In this document: piece by piece, positions 1 to 7,319 of the stretch
Layout of the letters: every line of letters starts with the position of its first letter
Numbering within the stretch: position 1 is the first letter of the stretch
Assembly: GCA_947054185.1 (NCBI GenBank)
Contig: CAMRVW010000013.1
Span: forward strand, 1-23,077
DNA length: 23,077 bases
Source: an uncultured Rikenellaceae bacterium
GTDB taxonomy: Bacteria; Bacteroidota; Bacteroidia; Bacteroidales; Rikenellaceae
Direction of reading: 5' to 3'
Notes under the pieces: model-generated
Told to the model about the DNA's origin: nothing
The model's input: the letters and a program-made list of their open reading frames with translations, nothing else
Database searches by the model: none
Program-made: the position numbers and the translations under genes

Positions 1-28
1 TCGAGAGTGTCGAGGATGTGATTTAAGT

Positions 29-409
29 GTGAGGTCGGAGAGCGTGAGCGGGCCCTCGTTCCTCGGGCCGCATCGGCGCGGAGGTCAAGGGTGTGGTGAG
101 GTTCGCGCGTGGTGGGTGACAAAGACGGGCAACACCTTGTATTGGCCGGTACATGCCTTTGGCGTGACGGAGAGCGGAACGGGGCCTGCGGAGGGCAGGG
201 CGTGGAGGTGATGGGCGGTGTGAGCGGGATTAATTCACTGCACTATATGTTGCTCTGCGGAGTGCGGCCCTCCGTTTGTCGGAGGCTCCGGGCCGCTCTG
301 GACTCGTGCCTCGTCCCGTTCACAAGGAAAAAGCTTACGGATATTTCGTAATGCCGAGCACAAAGAATGTGTGCGGTTTTCGTTCCTCAGACCGTGCCTG
401 CTGGGAATG
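29..409 (+). repeat. GC-rich structured dispersed repeat, copy 1 (subtype I)
   Basis: This is the most complete copy of the GC-rich intergenic repeat. It can be followed by eye, in order, against the reverse complement of 18213-18600: the GGGCCC/GGGCC hairpin at 50-69, a purine-rich arm, the AT-rich segment around TTCACTGCACTATAT (233-247), a large hairpin with stem GCGGCCC (264-270) and GGGCCGC (290-296), a small hairpin GGAC/GTCC around loop TCGTGCCTC (300-316), and the ending GTGCGGTTTTCGTTCCTCAG (371-390). Open frames crossing it are fortuitous because they have no consistent start and break in other copies. The first 28 bases may be the tail of a preceding copy cut by the window edge. 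Confidence 0.8.
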
Positions 410-748
410 GTGGGCCGACCTGCGGTCGGCCGCATCGGGGAGGAGGTCGAGGGCGTGATGATGATCTGGCGTGGTGTGTTATAGAGACGAGCGGCACCTT
501 GGATTGGCCGGGACATACCTTTGGCGTGAACGAACCACGGGCCGAGCCTGGGAGGCAAAGCGTGGAGGTGATGGGCGGCAGGGATGTGCCTTAGTCACTG
601 CATATAATTATCAAGCGGGGTTACGGGCCTCCTGGGGGATTTCCTGCCCACCGCGAGGTGCGGTCCGTTGCGGCCTCATCCTTCAGCCGCCCTGCCGGCA
701 CGGAAGCCATGCGGGACAAAACTTGTCGGGCATAAAGGATGTGTGCGG
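410..748 (+). repeat. GC-rich structured dispersed repeat, copy 2 (subtype II, degenerate hairpin)
   Basis: Same family as copy 1, following it head to tail. It opens with a perfect palindrome, GGCCGACC-TGC-GGTCGGCC (413-431). It then shares the segments 'gcaccttggattggccggg', 'gggccgagcctgggaggcaaagcgtg' in parts, and 'atgtgccttagtcactg' with copy 3. The large hairpin begins with the subtype II arm ACGGGCC (623-629), but its 3' half is scrambled. The small hairpin at 670-690 keeps stem GCGGC/GCCGC while its loop has drifted. This looks like an older, decaying copy. Confidence 0.75.
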
Positions 749-1040
749 GGCATGATGAGATTCGGGCGTGGTGGCTGGCAAAGACGACAGCACCTTGGGT
801 TGGCCGGGGTGCCGTGACTTTGGCGTGGAGGAGCTTCGGGCCGAGCCTGGGAGGCAAAGCGTGAAGGTGATGGGCGGCAGGGATGTGCCTTAGTCACTGA
901 ACTATAATAACCAAGCGGGGTTACGGGCCTCCGTTGGGGGAGGCTTCGGCCCGTTGCGGCCTCGTGCCTCGGCCGCCCTGCCGGAGCGGAGCCATGCGGT
1001 GTAAAAACTTGCCTAATTATAAGGAATATAAGTGGTCGGA
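749..1040 (+). repeat. GC-rich structured dispersed repeat, copy 3 (subtype II)
   Basis: Closely resembles the reverse complement of the copy at 22766-23077. The large hairpin is intact: ACGGGCC (923-929) pairs with GGCCCGT (948-954), with inner TCC/GGA pairs and an asymmetric GGCTTC bulge. The small hairpin GCGGCC (956-961), loop TCGTGCCTC, GGCCGC (971-976) is perfect. It ends near the conserved 'gagccatgcgg' and an A-rich stretch (about 990-1010). No coding potential is supported. Confidence 0.78.
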
Positions 1041-1165
1041 CAATAGAGGGCGTAATAAAAGTTCGGGCGTGGTGTGTGACAAAGACGAGCGGCACCTTAG
1101 ATTGATCGGTACGTGCCTTTAGCGAAAATAAGCTTCGGGCCGAGCCTGGGAGGCAAAAACCTCCT
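1041..1165 (+). repeat. GC-rich structured dispersed repeat, copy 4 (5' fragment)
   Basis: Only the beginning of the unit is present. 'gagggcgtaataaaagttcgggcgtggtgtgtgacaaag' in parts, the 'gcaccttagattg' segment and 'ttcgggccgagcctgggagg' align with the same parts of copies 2 and 3. The match stops near 1160, before the AT-rich and hairpin segments. From there to the terminator at 1315 I see about 150 nt of unique sequence with no gene. Confidence 0.7.
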
Positions 1166-1314
1166 GGCGCGCTTCCGTTTCGGAAAAACACGCCTGACAC
1201 GCAACACCAAGGTTACCGATATCCCTCCTAAACGACAAGACTGCCTCCTCAATCAGAAACAGACCTCCGTCGAGCTATTTCATGACACAGAAAGCACCCG
1301 ACTCTCAAACAATA

Positions 1315-1355
1315 TAAAAAACACTCTGTCCGTACGCACCGTACAGACAGAGTGT
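1315..1355 (-). terminator. Rho-independent terminator of the PagL-like gene
   Basis: Arms 1321-1335 and 1341-1355 pair over about 15 bases with one mismatch. On the minus strand the stem is followed by a T-rich run (complement of 1311-1320). It lies 15 nt after the stop codon at 1370. Confidence 0.85.
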
Positions 1356-1369
1356 CTCGAACAACTGCC

Positions 1370-3064
1370 TTACAACTGATAACGGGTACCCCTCCCGAAA
1401 CGGAAGCCCAAACCGCACATAAGGTTGTCGGGATACCTGAACTGACGCGCCTTGTAACCTATCATCAGGAAGACATGCGGGGTCACCTCGAAACGAAGAG
1501 AGACCACCTGATAAGAGGGAGGCAGACTGCCTGCACCCTGTATTACGTCATAACCCAAAGCGGCTGATATGGTGAAATAGGGCATCACGAAATCGGCCTT
1601 TGCCGCCACACCCAAGGCCATGCGGTCAGATGGATTTGCAGGGGTGTACCTCAGTCCGTTAGGCGTCAGCTCGTAAGACATGCCGCGACTCTTGTCATAG
1701 CTGAAGTCGAGCGAGCCACCTATACGTATCTTCCTGCTCAGCACATACATGGGAGAGAACGACACCCCCGCCACAAGCAGCTTTTTGTTCAGGTAAGGCT
1801 TGTCGAGCGGATAATTGGATGTATCGAGTATCGCATCTTTCCACGACAGATAAGACGAAAACTCATACGACATGGCCCGCTTGAACGAGGGACGCAATAT
1901 GTGGCGAGTCGAGAAATAACGGTCATACTCGCGGTTGAAGTAATACTTCACACCCATGATTCCCGATATTATGTTGATGCCGTTGTTGGGAGTACGCGTA
2001 TTGCCGTTGGAATAATGAGTGGCCGACAAACCGAGGTTAAGGCCTATATTTTTGTTTACTATGTAATTAAAATAAAACGCCGCATTGATATAGGCGTTTA
2101 ATTTCGAACCGATGACATCGTTTATCATGTTCTCCGGATACCGGTAATGCTTCCAGCCGCCCGACAGACCGAACTTCCACTCGTAATTGAAACTCAGCCG
2201 CGGCGATATGCCGGCAATGCGCGCCCCTTGAAACAGGTATATGCCCCAAGGAGTGCCCAAATCCTGCTTATGGTAATAGGTGGACAAAAACAGGCCGACC
2301 CCCTGATAGGGCGACCCGTAAAGAATATCCTGCGATGTGCCGCGCCGCGCTTGAAAACCATACTTTATGGCATATAACGACTGATTGCTTATTGGCGTAC
2401 CTTTTAGGTTATTGCCTTTCATGAAGTTGTTACCCGCCGTCGCCACCCGTCCGAAAGAGGTCTCCACACCGACGAAATGGGTAAATCGTCGTCGCATGCG
2501 GGCAAAATCGCTCTCCGACTGCGACATGGCATCACCATAGCCGGAGCCGCCCGGGCCTTTACCCGACTTCGACGCCGTCCCCGCCTGCCGCAGACTGTCC
2601 GACCGATCGGCCGACGACACAGGGCCGACGACATTGCGCATGGTGTCTATCCTTATAAGGCTGTCGGCCGACCAACGTGCCTTGTCGATGCGCGACTTAT
2701 TACCTATCAATATGGCATTGTCTATCATGATGAGGCTGTCGGCGCAAATACGGGCCTTGATAAGACGATATACGCTGTCGGCAGCCAGCGCATCAGACAA
2801 CAGCAGGCTGTCCGCCGACAAACGCGCCCTGTCTATGCGCGACAGGCCGTAAACCAGCACCAAAACCGTGTCTCTCTTGGTCGGTGCCTCGGAAGCAACC
2901 GCTTCAGGCAAGGTATCGACACGGTCACCCGCAATATCAACCGGGGCCGTCACACCCACGGGCACACAACCATCGCCCTCCGATGCGAACAGAAAGGTAC
3001 TTCCGCAGAACAGAAGCACCGAAAAGATGATTAATACACGTATAAGTCTAAATCTCAAGGTCAT
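1370..3064 (-). CDS. PagL-like lipid A deacylase / acyloxyacyl hydrolase family outer-membrane protein
   Basis: 564 residues. A signal peptide covers about residues 1-27 (basic start, hydrophobic core, ending FLFA). Residues about 75-142 hold three diverged copies of a short motif, R(I/L)(D/I)KAR-x-(S/C)ADSL, at 77, 100 and 125. Residues 155-180 are Ser/Gly-rich linker. From about 195 to the end is a beta-barrel-like region of the acyloxyacyl hydrolase / PagL family, with the diagnostic HYSNG at 350-354 (His350 and Ser352 as expected catalytic residues). Known members remove an acyl chain from lipid A in the outer membrane, changing its immune recognition; that activity is inferred here. The barrel part alone is about 370 residues, so the first 195 are an addition to the family core. 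It is probably transcribed alone: a terminator follows, and about 160 nt separate it from the upstream gene. I found no clear promoter box. Confidence 0.8.
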   Translation of the reverse strand: MTLRFRLIRVLIIFSVLLFCGSTFLFASEGDGCVPVGVTAPVDIAGDRVDTLPEAVASEAPTKRDTVLVLVYGLSRIDRARLSADSLLLSDALAADSVYRLIKARICADSLIMIDNAILIGNKSRIDKARWSADSLIRIDTMRNVVGPVSSADRSDSLRQAGTASKSGKGPGGSGYGDAMSQSESDFARMRRRFTHFVGVETSFGRVATAGNNFMKGNNLKGTPISNQSLYAIKYGFQARRGTSQDILYGSPYQGVGLFLSTYYHKQDLGTPWGIYLFQGARIAGISPRLSFNYEWKFGLSGGWKHYRYPENMINDVIGSKLNAYINAAFYFNYIVNKNIGLNLGLSATHYSNGNTRTPNNGINIISGIMGVKYYFNREYDRYFSTRHILRPSFKRAMSYEFSSYLSWKDAILDTSNYPLDKPYLNKKLLVAGVSFSPMYVLSRKIRIGGSLDFSYDKSRGMSYELTPNGLRYTPANPSDRMALGVAAKADFVMPYFTISAALGYDVIQGAGSLPPSYQVVSLRFEVTPHVFLMIGYKARQFRYPDNLMCGLGFRFGRGTRYQL

Positions 3065-3222
3065 AAAGGTATTGTCCTCTGGCCGTTTTAAAACCGTCCG
3101 GACTTTAAATTCTCATCAAAATCCAAACGGTTCGAATAATACATCTATATATCAGAACAGGAAATCATCCGCAGCCCTTTCGCGCATACATACCGACACG
3201 TAAAGTCGATATCGCACTGGCA

Positions 3223-4182
3223 CTATCGGATCAACCCTTTGTCAAACTTCTCCTTTATGACCTTGAGCATATCGTCGACCATAAGATCGAGATTCCACTC
3301 GGGCGCCCAATCCCACTCTTTACGTGCACAACTGTCGTCCATCTTGTTGGGCCAGCTCTCTGCAATGGCTTTCTTGACAGGATCGACCTCGTATGTCATG
3401 GTAAACTCAGGCATACGTTTTTTGATTGCCGCATAGAGTATTTCGGGTGTAAAGCTCATAGACGCTATGTTGAAGCTGTTGCGGTGCACAAGGCGTGAGG
3501 GATCGGCCTCCATGAGCTTGACGCATGCGTTGAGGGCGTCGGGCATGTACATCATGTCCATATATACATTCTCGGGCACCGGGCACACGAACGAACCTTT
3601 GCGTATCGCTTCATAGAATATCTCCACCGCATAGTCGGTCGTGCCGCCGCCGGGCAGGGTCACGTTGGATATGATGCCGGGGAAGCGCACACTGCGAGAG
3701 TCGACACCGAAACGGCTGTGGTAATAATCTGAAAGAAGCTCGCCGCTGACCTTGCATACGCCGTAAATGGTATTGGGCCGCATTATGGTGTCTTGCGGGG
3801 TGTCGTCATGGGGGGTGTTCTCACCGAACGCACCTATGGAGCTGGGGGTGAATATCGCGCAACCGAACCAACGTGCCACCTCAAGACAGTTGGTCAAAGC
3901 GCCCATATTGATACGCCATGCCAATGTGGGGTTCTTCTCGCCGGTTGCCGAGAGCAGGGCCACAAGATTGAATATGGTGTCGACCTTGTATTTATGCACC
4001 AATGAAGCCAATGCGGCACACTCCATTACATCGAGTTGCTCGAAAGGGCCGTCATCGCTGATATTGTCAGTTTTACGGATGTCTGCGGCAATAACGTTCT
4101 GATTGCCGTAAATAGAACGAAGATGAGCGGTAAGCTCGGAACCGATCTGACCGCCGGCACCGACTATCAATATGTTTTTCAT
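3223..4182 (-). CDS. tdh: L-threonine 3-dehydrogenase, SDR/epimerase type
   Basis: 319 residues from ATG at 4182. An in-frame upstream ATG at 4236 would add 18 residues, but the Rossmann motif GAGGQIG (residues 8-14) follows directly from the chosen start and the likely promoter lies between the two. The SDR catalytic pair is Tyr140-x-x-x-Lys144 (YGVCK), with Ser114/115 nearby. The segment PGGGTTDYA (177-185), then MMYMPDAL, NIASMSFTPEI and DPVKKAIAESWP follow the animal/bacterial short-chain threonine dehydrogenase closely and set it apart from UDP-sugar epimerases. It oxidises L-threonine with NAD+ to 2-amino-3-ketobutyrate in the cytoplasm. The usual partner, 2-amino-3-ketobutyrate CoA ligase (kbl), is not in the window. 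Confidence 0.88.
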   Translation of the reverse strand: MKNILIVGAGGQIGSELTAHLRSIYGNQNVIAADIRKTDNISDDGPFEQLDVMECAALASLVHKYKVDTIFNLVALLSATGEKNPTLAWRINMGALTNCLEVARWFGCAIFTPSSIGAFGENTPHDDTPQDTIMRPNTIYGVCKVSGELLSDYYHSRFGVDSRSVRFPGIISNVTLPGGGTTDYAVEIFYEAIRKGSFVCPVPENVYMDMMYMPDALNACVKLMEADPSRLVHRNSFNIASMSFTPEILYAAIKKRMPEFTMTYEVDPVKKAIAESWPNKMDDSCARKEWDWAPEWNLDLMVDDMLKVIKEKFDKGLIR

Positions 4183-4203
4183 TGTCTCTGATTTGATTTT
4201 GTG

Positions 4204-4211
4204 CAAATGTA
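4204..4211 (-). promoter_or_regulatory. Candidate -7 box for tdh
   Basis: On the minus strand this reads TACATTTG, matching TAnnTTTG of Bacteroidetes promoters, 21 nt before the ATG at 4182. No convincing -33 TTTG lies at the expected distance, so support is partial. A transcript from here would start inside the longer in-frame reading, favouring the shorter start. Confidence 0.5.
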
Positions 4212-4401
4212 AGCAAAATTTCAATTGATTATCCACATTATGCGTTATTTTTATATCTTGTTTTTTACAAAAGCCCGACTATCGGTCAGCCACCAAGACA
4301 AAGACCCCGAAGCAAGACACGGCAAACCGCCGACACCACGCCATTCCCGACACAAGACCCGCACCCGTATATCAGACAGAAAAAACGCACCTGTCCCATC
4401 T

Positions 4402-4468
4402 GACTGAAAAGAGCAGGAAAGACAGACCGGCATCAAAGCCGGTCTGTCTTTCCTGCTCTTTTTCAGTC
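4402..4468. terminator. Very long near-perfect hairpin, terminator after the flotillin gene
   Basis: Arm 4402-4431 (30 nt) pairs with 4438-4468 (31 nt) with a single bulged A and a 6-nt loop (ATCAAA). Its inner part is GGAAAGACAGACCGGC with its complement. It begins 5 nt after the flotillin stop codon (4474-4476). T runs lie inside the outer stem on both strands, so it could stop transcription from either side. Confidence 0.8.
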
Positions 4469-4473
4469 ACCCC

Positions 4474-5901
4474 TTATTTTTCAGAGTCGTCCTCCTTGGC
4501 ATCGGCAGCCCCGGCCCCCTCTTGAGCCGCACCTTTCAGATATGACGGCAAATTCATTCCCGCCATTTTGAACAGGTCGTTGAGCGGAGGCACGGCACCC
4601 ATCATGCCCGATATGAAATTGGCGGTCGAGGTCTTGCCCTCGCCATTGTTCCCGCCGTCCCAAACGGTCACCTTGTCTATCTTTATGTTCTTGACAGCCT
4701 CAACCTGTGTGCGCACCAACTCAGGCAACTTGTCGGTAACCAGCAGCATGACAGCCTTGTCGGGATTACCAGCCGCAGCCTTGACTATGCGGTCGTAACC
4801 TTCGGCCTGCTTGGTAAGTATCTCGAAGTTACCGCGGGCCTCGGCCTCTTTCTTGGCGAATATGGCGTCGGCCTCACCCTGAGCCAACCGACGCAGACGC
4901 TCGGCCTCGGCCTCAGCCTCGATGATGACCTTGTCTTTCTCTATCTGCGCGGGCACAACCACGTTGGCCGTGCGCGTTGCTTTCTCGCGGGCCGCACGAG
5001 CCATCTCGGCCTCTTTCTCGGCCATATAGGCCTCTTCGAAAGCCTTCGCCGACTGCACCTTCTCGGCCGCCATGGCCCTGCGCGAAGCCTCGGCCTCTTT
5101 CTCACGACGTATGGCGTCCGAATTGGCGATCATTATCTTGGCGCTGTTTTCACCCTCAACGGCGCTTGCATTGGCCTCGGAGGTGCGTATGCGGGTGTCG
5201 CGCACAGTCTCGGCAATGCGTATGTCTTTGTCGCGGTCGGCCTCGGCCTTGCCTATCTCTCCGAAACGGTTCTGCTCGGCCACGCTCTTCTTGGCATCGT
5301 TTATGGCCTTTGCCGCAGCCTCTTTACCCAAAGCCTCGATATAACCCGACTCGTCGCGTATGTCGGTGACGTTGACATTTATCAGCTTAAGGCCTATCTT
5401 GCGCAACTCGGCGTCGACATTGACGCTCACATTGGCCAGAAACTTGTCGCGGTCGGCGTTTATCTCCTCGATATCCATGGTGGCGATAACAAGACGCAAC
5501 TGACCGAAAAGTATATCCTGCGCCAGGTCTTTGATGTTCTCCAATCTCAACCCCAACAGACGCTCGGCCGCATTGGTCATGCTGTCGGCGTCGGTCGATA
5601 TGCCGACGGTAAAGCGGCAGGGCACATCCACACGTATGTTCTGCTTGCTGAGGGCGTTGGTGAGGTTACACTCTATGGCAATAGGTGTCAGATCCAAAAA
5701 GGCATAACTCTGAAACACCGGCCATATGAAGGCCGCACCGCCGTGCACACACCGCGCGGAACTTTTACTGCCGTTCTTTGCCCGTCCCGTCTTGCCGTAC
5801 ACCACCAGAATCTTGTCTGACGGGCAACGTTTGTAACGAGACAATATCGCCGCAAACGTAACGAACAACACGACGACAAACACAATAACAATTGTTTCCA
5901 T
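4474..5901 (-). CDS. Flotillin-like SPFH-domain membrane protein
   Basis: 475 residues. A single N-terminal membrane segment (about 2-20) is followed by a PHB/SPFH domain to about residue 200. A long charged, Ala/Glu-rich coiled coil (about 190-370) carries the flotillin-type EAEAERLRRLAQGEADAIFAKKEAEARG region. The C-terminal tail (about 400-475) is Gly/Ala-rich. This order matches the YuaG/FloT and eukaryotic flotillin type, not the shorter FloA. Flotillins oligomerise on membranes and organise microdomains. The gene lies 42 nt downstream of an NfeD-like gene on the same strand, the usual yuaF-yuaG pairing. A strong terminator follows. Its partners in this organism cannot be told from sequence. 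Confidence 0.9.
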   Translation of the reverse strand: METIVIVFVVVLFVTFAAILSRYKRCPSDKILVVYGKTGRAKNGSKSSARCVHGGAAFIWPVFQSYAFLDLTPIAIECNLTNALSKQNIRVDVPCRFTVGISTDADSMTNAAERLLGLRLENIKDLAQDILFGQLRLVIATMDIEEINADRDKFLANVSVNVDAELRKIGLKLINVNVTDIRDESGYIEALGKEAAAKAINDAKKSVAEQNRFGEIGKAEADRDKDIRIAETVRDTRIRTSEANASAVEGENSAKIMIANSDAIRREKEAEASRRAMAAEKVQSAKAFEEAYMAEKEAEMARAAREKATRTANVVVPAQIEKDKVIIEAEAEAERLRRLAQGEADAIFAKKEAEARGNFEILTKQAEGYDRIVKAAAGNPDKAVMLLVTDKLPELVRTQVEAVKNIKIDKVTVWDGGNNGEGKTSTANFISGMMGAVPPLNDLFKMAGMNLPSYLKGAAQEGAGAADAKEDDSEK

Positions 5902-5943
5902 AAACTATCAATATATTGCGAGAGGCTGAACTCCCGCACGTGA

Positions 5944-6498
5944 TTACAATTTCTCGACTATCAGCGTCGACTCGTCGGCAGCCTCGACCACGACTATGGG
6001 CACACCCGACGGCACGGCCCCCTGACGGCAAAGCGCATCATACTCGCGCACCGCCCCCTGTATGGTTATCTGCACCTTGCCCACGCCGCCCTCGGGAATG
6101 GCTATATAGACCTTGCCGCGGCACCCTTTGGCGCTCCGGCGCAAGTCTATGTTGCCTGACTGTTCCATACGGCTCATAAGGTAAAACAGATACATCACCG
6201 CCGCCACCAGCGCCACGCCGGCGACCACAGACAACACCACGGTGACGGTAACCGAAAAGCGCTCTTTGAGAGCTATGGCCGTCCAGCCGAACCCCAAAAA
6301 GAAGTTGACGAAGTTTCTGAACGTAAACAACTCGAACGGAGTGTCGACTGCCATGTCGACATCGCCGCCACCCATGTCGCCGTCACTGTCCATACCCATG
6401 AACGTCATGACCGTCTGGACCACGAACACCAGGCTGGAGACAATCACCACCACCCACAATATCTTCTCGAAAGTACCGAGAGCATAAAACCATTCCAT
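5944..6498 (-). CDS. NfeD/YuaF-like membrane protein, flotillin partner
   Basis: 184 residues. An N-terminal membrane helix (about 12-34) is followed by a Gly/Asp-rich loop (38-50). A helical hairpin (about 60-110) comes next. The soluble C-terminal part (about 118-184) has the spacing of an NfeD OB-fold (KGCRGKVYIAIPEGGVGKVQITI, then AVREYDAL, then VVVEAADESTLIVEKL). YuaF-type proteins are membrane partners of flotillins encoded beside them, and the flotillin gene follows after 42 nt. The start at 6498 is supported by a well-formed promoter about 85 nt upstream, which probably drives both genes. Confidence 0.82.
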   Translation of the reverse strand: MEWFYALGTFEKILWVVVIVSSLVFVVQTVMTFMGMDSDGDMGGGDVDMAVDTPFELFTFRNFVNFFLGFGWTAIALKERFSVTVTVVLSVVAGVALVAAVMYLFYLMSRMEQSGNIDLRRSAKGCRGKVYIAIPEGGVGKVQITIQGAVREYDALCRQGAVPSGVPIVVVEAADESTLIVEKL

Positions 6499-6582
6499 AA
6501 CCTATAATCTTTTCACAACGATACGGGCATAAAAGCGAGTCTGTTCGCGCCCGCTTCAAGCGTAAGCATCTCAGACAACAGT

Positions 6583-6613
6583 CAAAGATATGCAAAATAA
6601 TTGTGATCTGCAA
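6583..6613 (-). promoter_or_regulatory. Promoter of the nfeD-flotillin operon
   Basis: On the minus strand, TTG (complement of 6611-6613) is followed after 20 nt by TATCTTTG (complement of 6583-6590). This fits the Bacteroidetes TTTG-N19/20-TAnnTTTG pattern. The predicted leader is roughly 75-80 nt before the ATG at 6498. Confidence 0.65.
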
Positions 6614-6684
6614 CATATTTACGCCAAGCAATCTCCATTTCATAAGCCGGCCACACTTAAGACACCCCATGCCTTAACATTTAC

Positions 6685-6728
6685 ATAAAAAGAAGCGTTC
6701 CGCACCTCTCGAAAAAGATGCGGAACGC
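6685..6728 (-). terminator. Rho-independent terminator of the thioredoxin-fold gene
   Basis: GCGTTCCGCA (6695-6704) and TGCGGAACGC (6719-6728) pair perfectly over 10 bp with a 14-nt loop. On the minus strand the stem is followed by TTCTTTTT (complement of 6687-6694). It lies 23 nt after the stop codon at 6752. Confidence 0.88.
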
Positions 6729-6751
6729 CATTGTATGTCGACTCTGCAAAG

Positions 6752-7171
6752 CTATTTGGCCTTGGGATACAACGATTTTATCTTGGCGATGAACTCTGCC
6801 GCCGGAGCGCCGCCCACCATTCGCGCCAGCTCATTGCCTTTGGAGTCGAGTATCAGAAAAGTGGGATAAGCGGTAACGGAATATGCACCCGAGAGCTTTA
6901 TGCCCTCGCCCTTCTCCATGTCATACTTCACGGGTATGAAATTGCTGTTGATAAATTTGCCGACCGACTCTTGCGTGAATACATCCGACGCCATTCGCTT
7001 GCAGGGACCGCACCACGAAGCGTAAGCATCGACGAATATGGGTTTGTTCTCGGCCACCGACGCCCTCTGCGCCGCCGCAAAATCAATATCGCGAAAGGCC
7101 ACGCCTTTGGTCTGGGCCGTTGCCGCCACACCGACGAACAACGATACGAGCAGAAAAAGTAATTTCTTCAT
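6752..7171 (-). CDS. Exported thioredoxin-fold protein
   Basis: 139 residues. A signal peptide covers about residues 1-19 (MKKLLFLLVSLFVGVAATA), so the mature protein acts in the periplasm. The redox motif WCGPC has its cysteines at 54 and 57, and the cis-proline loop AYPTF lies near residue 102. The spacing and short length match the thioredoxin-like proteins related to the DsbD C-terminal domain, common in Bacteroidota. It probably reduces or isomerises disulfides; the substrate is unknown. It may be linked to the cytochrome c assembly gene by pathway, but that gene is 12 kb away. The upstream rlmN gene is on the same strand 148 nt away with only a weak hairpin between (about 7269-7282), so read-through is possible. 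Confidence 0.87.
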   Translation of the reverse strand: MKKLLFLLVSLFVGVAATAQTKGVAFRDIDFAAAQRASVAENKPIFVDAYASWCGPCKRMASDVFTQESVGKFINSNFIPVKYDMEKGEGIKLSGAYSVTAYPTFLILDSKGNELARMVGGAPAAEFIAKIKSLYPKAK

Positions 7172-7319
7172 ATAAAAGTGATTTTTTGATTTGCCGGTCT
7201 TTCATGAACGGCCGACTCTGTTTCAAGCAAAAACCATGCCCCTCAGGGCTCGGGAACATCGAAAATCAGACACGGTCGTGTCGCCGTCTTGCCATATAAC
7301 GTAACCGGGTGATAAAAAA

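Noticed and set aside
29..857. Many open reading frames of 60-170 codons inside the GC-rich repeats, some giving similar peptides in copies 1, 5 and 8
   Set aside because: The similarity follows from the DNA repeat itself. Starts, lengths and frames differ between copies, other copies break the frame, and composition is Arg/Gly/Pro-rich as expected from GC-rich non-coding DNA.
4229..4237. Perfect DnaA box (TTATCCACA) upstream of tdh
   Set aside because: A single isolated box without a cluster, unwinding region or dnaA gene is expected by chance.
7269..7282. Terminator of rlmN
   Set aside because: Only a 5-6 bp stem with a tiny loop and a short, interrupted T run; too weak to call.
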